Assembly: GCF_010015445.1 (NCBI RefSeq)
Contig: NC_053112.1
Coordinates: forward strand, 3,826,749 to 3,890,748
Length of the DNA: 64,000 nt
Reading direction: 5' to 3'
From: Perca fluviatilis
Taxonomy: Eukaryota > Chordata > Actinopteri > Perciformes > Percidae
The position numbers and the translations under genes are program-made. Shown piece by piece: positions 54,689-64,000 of the stretch (positions within the stretch are counted from its first letter, which is position 1; each line of letters begins with the position of its first letter). The notes under the pieces were generated by a model. That model did not search any database. It was not told the DNA's origin and saw only the letters and a program-made list of their open reading frames with translations.

Positions 54689-55600
54689 ATGTCAACTACT
54701 GTATATCAAAGATTTTTGAGCATCTTGTGTATGAACAGGTGGAGTATAATCTCATCAGGCATGATCTATTATATGAGCTCCAGTCTGGTTTTAGAGGTGC
54801 ATATTCTACTGACAACTGTCTCATTCACCTCTTCGACTATGTGTGTCAGAATTTTGAGCAACAGAATTATGTTGGTATGCTACTACTTGACCTGCAAAAA
54901 GCATTTGATACTGTGAACCACAATATTTAGATTTCTAAATTAAAGAGCATGGGTTTTAGTAACTTAGCACTCATATGGTTCACTTCTTACCTAACAGATA
55001 TGACACAAGTCTCTGATGTTGAGAGGACGCTCTCTGATCCACAGAGTATAACATGCGGGGTGCCCCAAGGTTCGATCCTGGGACCCCTGTTATTTTTAGT
55101 ATACATAAATGACATATCAGCTGCGGTACGGTGCAAGCTGCTATTATATGCTGATGATTCTGCTTTACTTGTCCCAGGGTGTAATGTAAAATACATTGAA
55201 AATACTCTTGGCATAGAGCTTGAGTCTGCCAACCAGTGGCTGGTAGAAAATAAGCTCTCTATGCATCTGGGAAAGACTGAATCAATATTGGTCATGCCCC
55301 CAAATATTTATGCTCTAATGTAACTATGGTGCACACACAGCATAGTCATAATACTAGGGTAAGCATCCGCTCCTGCATAGCTCCTAGAGCTAATAATGCA
55401 AATAAAAATTATTTCTTTTACACTGGTATCATGGCATGGAATAGCTTGCCTACTGCTACAAAACTCCTATCATCACGAGGGATTTTTAAAAGACAAGTCA
55501 AGCAGCTTTTATGGAAAAATGTGAATATTTATTGATAAACTGGATAGTTTTTACAGCAGTTTTGTTTCTTATTTATTTTTGTTTTATGTGATGTAATTTT
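54689..55600 (+). mobile_element. LINE (L2/CR1-like) reverse transcriptase fragment
   Basis: Plus-strand frames encode the RT core: LQSGFRGAYSTDNCLIHLFD, then LLLDLQKAFDTVNHNI (first catalytic Asp), a TAG stop, ITCGVPQGSILGPLLFLVYI, and LLLYADDSALLVPG with the YADD box. A later frame has GIMAWNSLPTATKLL and KRQVKQLLW, the C-terminal end. It is broken by stops and frameshifts and lies in the last NLR intron in antisense orientation. Confidence 0.92.
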
Positions 55601-56217
55601 TCCCCGTCCTTAATACTGTATGTCTTTTTAGTCTGAGTTTGTCTGCTTCTTGTCTATTGTTTCCTGTGTGTAACAAGGACCGTTCTGGAAATAAGTATTT
55701 TACTTTAGCATGTCATCCATTTGGATTACTGTTTGATTTACTTGATCCAGAAATAAATCAATCATCCAATTAATCAATCAACTGGGAACTATATTCTCAG
55801 AAGGTGAAGCACTGCTACACAAATCACAACATGTAAAAAGGAAAATGTTGGCGGTACTTATTGGGAGCATTAGGCTAGATGGAGCCGGTTGCCTCCAGCA
55901 TCTGTGCTAAGCTAGGCTAGCAGTGGGTGTGTCAGACAGAGTTACGACACACACGGAAATGAGAAGGGTATGTATGGACTTATCTAACTCTGGGGGATAC
56001 GGTGACTAAGCTAAAATCACAATAAATTGGCGTTCCTTTAAATTATGGAAAAATTATCCACAGTTTGTGACTTTTGTTTCTCTGTGTGAAACGTTTTGAC
56101 AATGTGACTTACGTTTTAACTGATGCTTGTTAGCAATTGGAAAAAAATACTTAAATACTAATCCCCCTGTAAGATGTTGTGCCTTGGTTTTATGAATCAA
56201 AGTGAAAGCACACTCAC
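55601..56217 (-). other. NLR intron with a common repeat
   Basis: At 55,840-56,045 the sequence (TTGGCGGTACTTATTGGGAG through AAATTGGCGTTCCTTTAAAT) resembles a widespread fish interspersed repeat. No exon recognised. Confidence 0.4.
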
Positions 56218-56264
56218 ACTTCCTTGGACCAGGTTTCAGCCTCTGCTCTCCACAATAATCCAGT
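56218..56264 (-). CDS. NLR gene, 47-bp linker exon
   Basis: Bounded by an acceptor (TTCTTCCTCCAG) and a GTGAGT donor. It encodes LDYCGEQRLKPGPRK, the linker that in fish NLR-C proteins connects the last LRR to the B30.2 domain. It needs two bases from the previous exon and gives one base to the next, exactly matching 56,548-56,718 and 53,643-54,322. Confidence 0.85.
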
Positions 56265-56547
56265 CTGGAGGAAGAAACAAAGTCAGAATGAATCTTCAGA
56301 AGCTTTCTCATCTCTCATTTTCAAAATATATCAAACATCTCAGGTTTCTAAGGTCAAAGATTAACTCTGAACATCAACATAATCGAGATGTCCTCAAAGT
56401 GATCCAATAACAATGTAAGTTATTAATAGGACTTGAGTCTTAGTGGGGACGAGATTCTCAGCACATCAGTTACTGTCTTCACTGTTATCACCAGGGCTGC
56501 TGGTACACAGTGTGAACCAACAGTGAGCTCTGCATGTCTGTTCATAC

Positions 56548-56718
56548 ATTGTGTCCAGTCTGCAGTGTGGATCCTCCCGTCTAGCTGAAAGCAGCTTCAC
56601 TCCTGAGTCTCCTGGATGATTGTAGCTCAGGTCCAGCACTCTCAGATGGGAGGGGCTGACACTCAGCGCTGAGGCCAGAGAAGTACAGCCTTCCTCTGTG
56701 ATCAGACAGCCTGACAAA
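56548..56718 (-). CDS. NLR gene, third LRR exon
   Basis: A 171-bp exon between acceptor GTGTCCAG and donor GTATGA. It encodes LSGCLITEEGCTSLASALS, then HLRVLDLSYNHPGDSGVKLL and DPHCRLDT. This is the final ribonuclease-inhibitor-type leucine-rich repeat of a fish NLR. The phase fits both neighbours. Confidence 0.88.
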
Positions 56719-56909
56719 CTGGACACACAAACAAACACGCACATACACACACACAGAAAATGACTTGAATTTACAATAATAATGAATTCATTTTCCTCAT
56801 GTCTTTCATCAGTGTACATTTCCTAATTTTTATCTTTTTTAACATACATTGACTTGTATATCAAGCAAAATTTAAATGGTTATTTGTTTAACAGAAACTG
56901 GATCCTGAC

Positions 56910-57083
56910 CTGAGAGTCTCCAGTTTACAGTGTTGACTCTTTAGTCCAGCAGAGAGCAGCTTCACTCCTGAATCCTTCAGGTCGTTTTTACTCAGGTCAA
57001 GCTCTCTCAGGTTACAGGACTCTAAACTGAGAACTGAGGACATATCTTCACAGCTTCTCTCTGACAGGTTACAGCCACTCAGC
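56910..57083 (-). CDS. NLR gene, second LRR exon
   Basis: A 174-bp (58-codon) exon with AG|GT boundaries. It encodes [20 protein letters not shown] and [20 protein letters not shown], then the conserved [12 protein letters not shown] end. This is the standard single-LRR exon size and phase of fish NLR genes. Confidence 0.9.
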
Positions 57084-57258
57084 CTAAAAATATGTACAGA
57101 ACAGTAAAATAAACATTTCTATCTCTATTTGATATTACTTACACTTATATTTAGATAGGCATTACTTTTATCAAAGAAAAATGGTTAACTGACGGAAGAA
57201 AAATGAAAACAATGTGTGACATATCTAGTTCCCCCTTTACAGGTTTATTATTCCTGAC

Positions 57259-57432
57259 CTGAGAGTCTCCAGTTTACAGTGTTGACTCTTTAGTCCAGCA
57301 GAGACCACCTTCACTCCTGAATCCTTCAGGTCGTTGTTACTCAGGTCCAGCTCTCTCAGACTACAGAACTCTAAGCTGAGAACTGAGGACAGAGCTTCAC
57401 AGCTTCTCTCTGACAGGTGACAGACACTCAGC
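57259..57432 (-). CDS. NLR gene, first LRR exon
   Basis: A 174-bp exon, close duplicate of 56,910-57,083, encoding [40 protein letters not shown] and [12 protein letters not shown]. The acceptor is CATATTTTAG and the donor AG|GTCAGG. It joins the NACHT exon so that KKA-L-L-S is read through. Confidence 0.9.
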
Positions 57433-57544
57433 CTAAAATATGAACAGAACATAAGTGCAAAAATGTTTATCTGTATTTGATATGACTTATACTTATATTT
57501 AGGTAGTTACCACGAAAAGAAAAATGACAACACATTGTGAAAGA

Positions 57545-57985
57545 TTTGGGTCACCCTTTACTCAATCATCTTATTATCACCACCAAGTCAACCGGCTGTT
57601 TCCTGGACTCTCTCAAAGAAGCGAGAGTGACCCTTCTCCAAAAGAAAGCCACACTCAACCTGTCTGAAGTTAGCAATAACAGACCGGTCTCTCTTCTTCT
57701 GTTTTCTCCAAAACACTCAAATGTGCTATCTCCAACCAACTCTCTTCTCATCTTCACCAGAACAACCTTCTTGATCCCAACAATTTTTGTTTCAAGGCAG
57801 GCCACTCAAGTAAAACTGCCCTCATTCCTGTCACTGAGCGGCTTGAAACTGCTGTGGTCATCCTTCTGGACATTTCTGCTGCATTTGAAACAGTAAACCA
57901 CCAGAACCTCATCTTCACCCTTCAGGATCTGCGTCTCAGTTTCTGCACACTCTCTGATTACATCTTACCTCAAAGACTGCACCTA
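57545..57985 (+). mobile_element. LINE (L2-like) fragment in NLR intron
   Basis: Plus-strand frames have STGCFLDSLKEARVTLLQKK, then LSEVSNNRPVSLLLF and LLDISAAFETVNHQNLIFTL. This is the region from upstream of the RT core to its first catalytic Asp. It is cut at both ends and frameshifted. It sits antisense between the NACHT and first LRR exons. Confidence 0.88.
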
Positions 57986-58137
57986 CCCGGTAACTTTGAG
58001 ATAATCTGTGTCCTGGGCCCCCTAACTAATCAATTTGTTGACTACATCTTGATTATTAGTTGACTAAAACATTAATTTGTTAAGAACAAACCTACACGTC
58101 TGATACAGTTAGTATCTTCAGTAATCTGTGCACTTAC

Positions 58138-60049
58138 AGAGCTTTTTTGGAGGCTTTGACCACTGGCAACAGCCTCAGAAGAACATCCTCTGAAGCAGAG
58201 TATTTCTTCAGGTCAAACACATCCAGATCGTTACCTGATGACAGTAAGATGAAGCCCAGAGCTGACCACTGAGCAGGAGACAGTTTATCTGTGGAGAGAC
58301 TTCCTGAACTCAGGTACTGTTGGATCTCCTCCACTAGAGAACGATCATTCAGTTCGTTCAGACAATGAAAAAGATTGATCCTTCTCTCTGGAGACAGATC
58401 CTCACTGATCTTCTTCTTGATGTAGTTGACTGTTTCCTGATTGGTCTGTGAACTACTTCCTGTCTGAGCCAGCACGTCTTTGAGGAGATCCTGATTGGTC
58501 TGCATTGGGCTTCTTTTTTTCATCAGACCTCGTAGGTTTTTGTGATTGGTCTCCACTGAAAGACCCAAGAGAAAGCGGAGGAACAAGTCCAGGTGTCCGT
58601 TTGGACTCTGTAAGGCCTTGTCAATAGCAAACCTATGGACCTTAGACATCATAGATTTTTTGCTGAAAACCATTCGCCCTTGTACACAAAAACCTTGCTC
58701 AAACATGACATTCTTGTTCCTGTTAATGACTGCGCTCTCTATGTGAAGAGCAGCTAGAAACTCCTGAACACTCAGATGGGCGAAGCTAAACATCTTGTCT
58801 TCCTCATTCTTCCTCCCACGCTCCTCTTTGAAGATCTCTGTGAACACTCCTGAGCACTTCGAAGCTCCATTGACGTCAATGCCACTCTCTTTGAGATCTT
58901 TCTCGTAGAAGATCAGGTTGCCTCTTTCCAACTGATGGTAAGCCAGTTTTGCTAATGACTCAATGTACTGAATGCACTCTTCTGGGTCATACTTCTCTTT
59001 TGTCTGATGAATTTGATAAACCAGGAATTCTGCGTACATCACAGTTAGGGTCTTGGGCAGCTCTTGTCCCTCTCTGGTTTTCATCACTTCCTCCAGAACT
59101 ATAGCACTGATCCAGCAAAAGACTGGGATGTGGCACATGATGTGGAGGCTGCGTGACTTCTTGATGTGGGTGATGATTCTGTCGGCCTGCTCCTCATTTC
59201 TGAACCTCTTCTTGAAGTACTCCTCCTTCTGTTGGTCAGTGAACCCTCTGACCTCCGTCATGATGTCTACAAAATCAGAATGGATCTGATTGGCTGCTGC
59301 AGGTCGTGTCGTTATCCAGAGACGAGCAGAGGGAAGCAGTTTCTTCTTGATGAGGTTCATCAGCAGCTTGTCCACTGAGGTCGGCACTGTCACATCAATT
59401 TCAACTGCCTTGTTTTCATTGGTGGAGCAGTCCAGATCAAGGCGACTCTCATCCAGTCCATCCAAAACAAACAGAAGTTTGAATTCACTCTTGTCATAGT
59501 TGGTGTTTCCTGATGACTGCAGAGCTGTAAAGATGTGATTGAGAGCTTCTTTCGTGATGTCTTTGGTCTGCCAGATACATTCATGAATGAGCTCTGCAAA
59601 ACAAATTTTTTTCCACTTCTTTAAATTCAGCTGACGGAAGGTGAAGGGCAAAACGAGATCGACATCTTGATTGGTTACTCTGTTACACCAGTCCAATACA
59701 AATTTGTGCACAAGAAACGTTTTTCCAATTCCTGCGATTCCATTGGTCAGTACTGTTCTTATGGGCCTGTCTTTTCCAGAGGGGTGTTTGAACATGTCAC
59801 AAGGTTTAATTGTTGTCTCTGTATCTGTTGGATTGACCGCCTTAAACTGCATGACCTCATGCTGTGTGTTGATGTGTATGTCACCAGTAGCTCTGATGTA
59901 CAGATGTGTGTAGATATCATCCAGAGGTTGTTCATCCTTCTTCTGTGTCCATCCCTCTTGTGCACACATAAACCCATCCTGAAGGTGTGTTTGAAGACGG
60001 CCTTGGTAAAATGAGATGTGTTGTGGATTTGGTACTGGAACAATTCCAT
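58138..60049 (-). CDS. NLR gene (fish NLR-C type), FISNA-NACHT exon
   Basis: A cytosolic pattern-recognition-type NTPase. The exon runs from an acceptor (TTATGTCACACAG) to a GTAAGT donor, 1,912 nt and about 637 codons with no break. Exon residues 1-90 are the FISNA region (YTHLYIRATGDIHINTQHEV). Then come the NACHT Walker A loop (NGIAGIGKTFLVHKFVLDW, near 104-111), Walker B (KLLFVLDGLDESRLDLD, near 191-207), and the sensor and winged-helix parts (RLWITTRPAAANQIH; VFCWISAIVLEEV; FSFAHLSVQEFLAALH). It ends with LLPVVKASKKAL leading into the LRR exons. The family is greatly expanded in fish (often called NLRC3-like or NLRP12-like). No N-terminal start exon or PYRIN/CARD domain was found; upstream DNA is retroelement. 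Gene completeness is therefore unknown. Confidence 0.92.
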
Positions 60050-60740
60050 CTGTGTGACATAAATAATAAAAAAACAACAACAACCTAGAATTAGGCGGTA
60101 TATAGAAAGATTCATCCATTCTCACATGCATCAGTAAACACATGCAACTGAATATTTTGGTGGAACAACTTGTATGTCGACTGTAAACATTTACGACAGG
60201 TAGCTGCCCAGTACAACCACAGTGCTGCACTCATGACCATTGACCAACAGCTGGCATTGCTGACATCTACTAGTTAAAGGGGACATATTATGCTCTCCTG
60301 TATTTTCTGTCATATCTACAATGTTATAATGACGGATTTTCAAATAATGAGGCTAACGTATTTTAGAGAAATCCTGTGAGCTACTGTTTTGAACGCTCCA
60401 GTTTAAAAAAAATGTGCTACTCTGAGCTAAGTGTTATGCAACTCTAAGCCGGACTTCTATGATTGGTCATCTGCTCCAGGTAGGAACTACTGATGTATTT
60501 TTTTAGACACTGAAGGATCAGAACTAGACACAAAACCAATAGGGCTTGTAAATAATGAGGAGGCAGTGTGGAGGCTTGTCAAAATGAACCATCATTTGGC
60601 AGTGACATGTGTTATATACAGTATGTTCTACTATTACTGCAGTAGCTTTTGGTGCATGTGATGCATCAGCCCATCTCAGTACTTGTGTGAATTGATACCC
60701 AAGTGTATTGCTTCTCAGTCAGTGTTCTGCACAAACCAAC
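60050..60740. other. Upstream flank of the NLR exon, no gene recognised
   Basis: The open frame continues 181 nt upstream past the acceptor to 60,230, but it has no family features there. No start exon found. Confidence 0.4.
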
Positions 60741-63700
60741 TTTCCATTCAGTAACGGTATTGTTGACTACCAAGAACAGAGTGGCCACAGCTGGAAAGAC
60801 AACGGACTGCCAGGAGAGATGGCAACCTACGAAACAGCTGGCAAAAAGATTCCCCCAGGGGTGAGCGAGAGGGGAGGATAAGCACCCCAGCCAGATGGAC
60901 CAAAAGAATGATGATGAATGGCAATGGAAATAAGACAATTACGATTTGTGATTGAAGCAAAGTTTGCAAGAACCTGGGTGGACTAATGATACACCAGGTC
61001 AAAATGGAACGCATACAGACCGTTTGAGTGTCACAGCACACAGAAGCAACTCCTGGTGAGACGCAGGAGAAGCCAGACCCGGAGTCAACCCATAGTGCTC
61101 GGAACCTCCAGGTGACACGAGCGTCAGCCCCACGCATTTCAGAACATCGTCTGGTCAAGTAACCTCAAGCTAGCAAGGAGAAGAGTGGCTCCAGTTTAAC
61201 AAAGACGCTGATTCAATCCTAGAAGCAACAGCCAATGGGGAAAGCCTCCAAGCACCTTCAAGCGATGATCACCATCATTGTCTTTCTAGCAGTAGAGAGA
61301 TTTGGAAATAGAAATAAAATGGATAGAAATGACATTTCCCTTCAAATCAACATAGCAGAATGGTCAAAGTGGCAGCAATTTTTAATTTCAAGTCACGGAC
61401 GTGAGGTTTTGGAGTAACAGATAAATGAGCAGTGGAGAAGTAACATTACAAGACAGAGAGACAGCCACTAAATGAGTCAAATAAACGTAATGCTTCATCC
61501 AGACAAAGCACATTGCTATCGCCACAAGAGCTTCATTTGGCATGTTTTCTGTGATTGATGTGGTGAGGGTTTAAGGTGGAGTTAGCAAGCTAACTTTAGC
61601 CAACTAAAAAGTCATCCACCGGCTGTCCGACTTGACCGAGGATTTTTGTCATGCACCCAGCTGCTGCCGCCTGCTCTCCTCGACTTTACAGGTGAGGCGC
61701 AGTTAATGTCTCCTGAGCTGCGTCAGGCGTCTCTCCTCCCAGCGAGTTGCTACAGTTTAAGGGACCACTGACGCATATTGTCACCTTGACAATTAACAAC
61801 AATCGCCATTTTGTTGTATACCAATCAAATGACCATGGCAAACAGTTCAATGGCCTTTCTATCCATTTTATTTCTAGGGATTTTGTCTGGAGGAAAGGAA
61901 AGGAGCAAAGGTCCCATTCATCATGAGCAAGTGAATGACCAAGATCCTCCAGCTCAGGAAGGAGCTGAAGAGCCTGAAGTGACAGTAAAAAGAAGCGAGT
62001 GAAGAGGAGAGGAGCCCTTTCTGGGAGCTGTGCCACATCCTTCACAAAATATTCACTACCTTGACAAGAGCTGAGTGGTATCGCAGAGACAGGAAGGAGA
62101 GGGCCACTATACGGACTTCAATTTGCAGCAGACTCTTCCAAATCTGAGATTGACAGCTACCTTAGAGACACCTTTTGTGATGCAAAAAGGAAGAAAGATC
62201 TTGGTCAATTCAAGTCTTTGATTAATCCACCTTCACCAACCATCTTGAAGCAGATTCAGGAGGCGGTCAAAAAGGTACTAGCCCCCGGACCGAGCAGGGT
62301 ACCCTAAAAAGTGTACAAGAAATGCCCCCCTACAACCATAACTGCCCAGGGCTATTCCACAGCCTCTGGATGATCCTAAAGGTCATCTGGAAGAGGGGTA
62401 AGGTTGCTCATTAGTGGGGGTGTGCTGAAGGGGTGTGGTTTCCGAAGGAGGAGAATTCAGAGAACTTTGACCAGTTCAGAACCATTTTGCTGCTCAGTGT
62501 TGTAGGAGAGCTATTCTTCAGCATTGTGTCAAGGCACCTGATAGGTTTCCTCCTAGGGAATGCGTACATCGACACCTCGTGCAGAAAGGTAAGATTCCAG
62601 AGGTACCGGGATGTCTGGAGCACACAGGTGTGGTCACGCAGCTGACACAAGAAGCCAGACAGAACAAGGGGGAACTGTGGTTGGACCTCACAAACGACTA
62701 CAGCTAGATAACCAACAAGCTTGTTGAGGTGGCTCTTAAACAGCACCACGGCACAGGCATGTTTTGAGAACTCATACTGGACTACTACAACAACTTTCGT
62801 TTGAGGGTCTCCTCCAGAACAATATCAGAGTGGATAAGGCTCAATAAGTGCATGATCACTGGATGTACACTTTCAGTGATCCTCTCTGAGCGAGCGACCA
62901 ATCAAGAGCTGGACACATGGGGCGACCTCTAGCTCACCCAGTAGAGTCTGCGCTTGAGGGCTTCCAGAGAAGAGTGAGCAGGTTCCCAAGAAGGTTGTTG
63001 GGTCTTCCTCAAGGCCTGAGCAACTCCGCCCTGTACGAAAAGAACAACATCCTGAAGCTCCCTTATTAGCAGCCTAAATGAAAAGTTCAGGGTGACTCGT
63101 ACAAGTGAGGTCCTGCAATACGAGGAATCAAGCAACCCTAAAATATCCCATGCCAACATCCTGGTCAGAACAGGTCAAAAGTGGAAGGCAGCAGAGGCTC
63201 AGTCGAGACACAGCTCACTGGTGGACACAGAGACACATGGAAAGGCTGGCCTTTGTAGTAGCAGAAAAAACATGCTACAACAAGGCGAAGGGGAAACATA
63301 GAAGGGCCATGATCTAAGGGGAGGTTAGAGCATTTATTCGATGCCACTTGGATGGATGGAATATAGCAGCAAGGAGCCTGGGCAAGATGGAGGCAAGCAG
63401 TGGAGCTAAAGGTGACATAAGCTCTGGAGGGCAGAGCCCCAACGCATCAAGTTCTTGATTCATGTGAATCCATGGGAAAGTCAAGTCACCCGCATGCCCT
63501 CAGTCAAACCATTTCAACCTTTCATTAAAGCAGGTGGGAAGAAACAGCTTTAAGGACATCCCCCTCCGTTCTGCTCTCAACTTGGCAGGACTGGGAAATG
63601 AAAGTTGACCTGGGGAAGCAACTCTATTTTCCAGTAAATGTTGCTGTCACACCTTGAGGCAAGACATGGTGCTGCTCTCCGAAGCCTCAAAGCATTTGTA

Positions 63701-63830
63701 ATTATTTTAGAACCTATAGTCCCTTGGAAAGAATACATCAAGGAATCTAACAAGATGAAAAGAGGCAAATACACCCAGCTGGTGGAGCAGTGCCGCCGCG
63801 AGAGAGGTGGGAGCCGATGATGCCGAGATG
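60740..63830 (+). pseudogene. Decayed non-LTR retroelement with R2-like endonuclease end
   Basis: Pieces of one protein appear in order on the plus strand through many stops and frameshifts. The RT part is at 62,290-62,640: APGPSRVP near 62,283, then VWFPKEENSENFDQFRTILL and IVSRHLIGFLLGNAYIDTS. A strip at 63,090-63,330 reads HMERLAFVVAEKTCYNKAKG. The end at 63,638-63,820 reads RQDMVLLSEASKHL in one frame and LEPIVPWKEYIKESNKMKRG, matching the RPDxV...ELTVPWE core of restriction-like endonucleases in R2-type elements. The first 1 kb (60,740-61,800) looks like its 5' part but with less support. It is long inactive. The clade assignment rests on motif memory only. Confidence 0.6.
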
Positions 63831-64000
63831 AACTTGAGGAAGCTGTTATGATGAGATGCTCATCTCTATCCAACACACAGTTCATGGCTGATCCTCCGTT
63901 AGCTTTACACTGAGTCCCATGTTTGTGTGCTGACAGCAACCTACTCCAAATGGCTTTATTGTTCCCAATTTGTACAGATTTTATTTGCATGCAGAAGAAA
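63831..64000. other. Unassigned DNA at the window edge
   Basis: No feature recognised. Confidence 0.4.

Noticed and set aside
58134..60230. Start of the NLR protein at the ATG near 60,230
   Set aside because: The 60 codons before the acceptor at 60,050 have no family similarity and the acceptor is good, so the exon is taken to start at 60,049.

Overview
The window is vertebrate nuclear DNA, almost certainly from a ray-finned (teleost) fish. The genes have introns. The only conserved single-copy gene is a sodium/calcium exchanger, and the other host gene is a fish-type NLR (FISNA-NACHT, leucine-rich repeats, C-terminal B30.2). Everything else is a dense layer of transposons, LINE fragments, microsatellites and minisatellites typical of fish genomes. 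There are no bacterial operons, CRISPR arrays or recognisable tRNA or rRNA genes.

Positions 1-27,200 hold part of one minus-strand gene, an slc8a1-like Na+/Ca2+ exchanger. The large first coding exon is at 20,150-21,941. The two alternative exons that complete the second calcium-binding domain follow at 8,518-8,702 (A type) and 7,676-7,779 (B type), in the same order as in mammalian NCX1. The second half of the protein must lie to the left of position 1. A GC-rich segment at 26,911-27,131 with splice signals on the same strand is a candidate 5' untranslated exon. The introns are filled with hAT-, Tc1/mariner- and TTAA-type elements, many nested, with several minisatellites (30-, 40-, 44-, 46-, 57-bp units and others) and LINE tails.

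Positions 27,200-46,000 have no intact host gene. They contain LINE 3' ends, a dead 1.47 kb Tc1 element with precise ends (31,138-32,606), an orphan B30.2 exon (39,252-39,811), a 2.4 kb TTAA-flanked element with a hAT element nested inside it, and a local duplication (36,180-38,170 against 44,000-45,110). In that duplication one copy preserves the empty insertion site of a hAT element found in the other.

Positions 46,381-51,438 (plus strand) hold the most unusual object: a decayed two-exon gene for a large multidomain protein. It has two zinc-binding-like modules, a core region of unknown function, a region that looks like a PIN/FEN-type nuclease, and a C-terminal cysteine-rich CXC tail. At least four frameshifts break it. 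It looks like a member of a multicopy, probably mobile or captured family.

Positions 53,643-60,049 (minus strand) hold an NLR gene whose exons can be joined with consistent splice phases: FISNA-NACHT, three LRR exons, a 47-bp linker exon and a B30.2 exon with an internal tandem duplication. The 5' end is not visible. LINE fragments sit inside its introns. The last 3 kb (60,740-63,830) is a worn non-LTR retroelement whose 3' part still resembles an R2-type restriction-like endonuclease.
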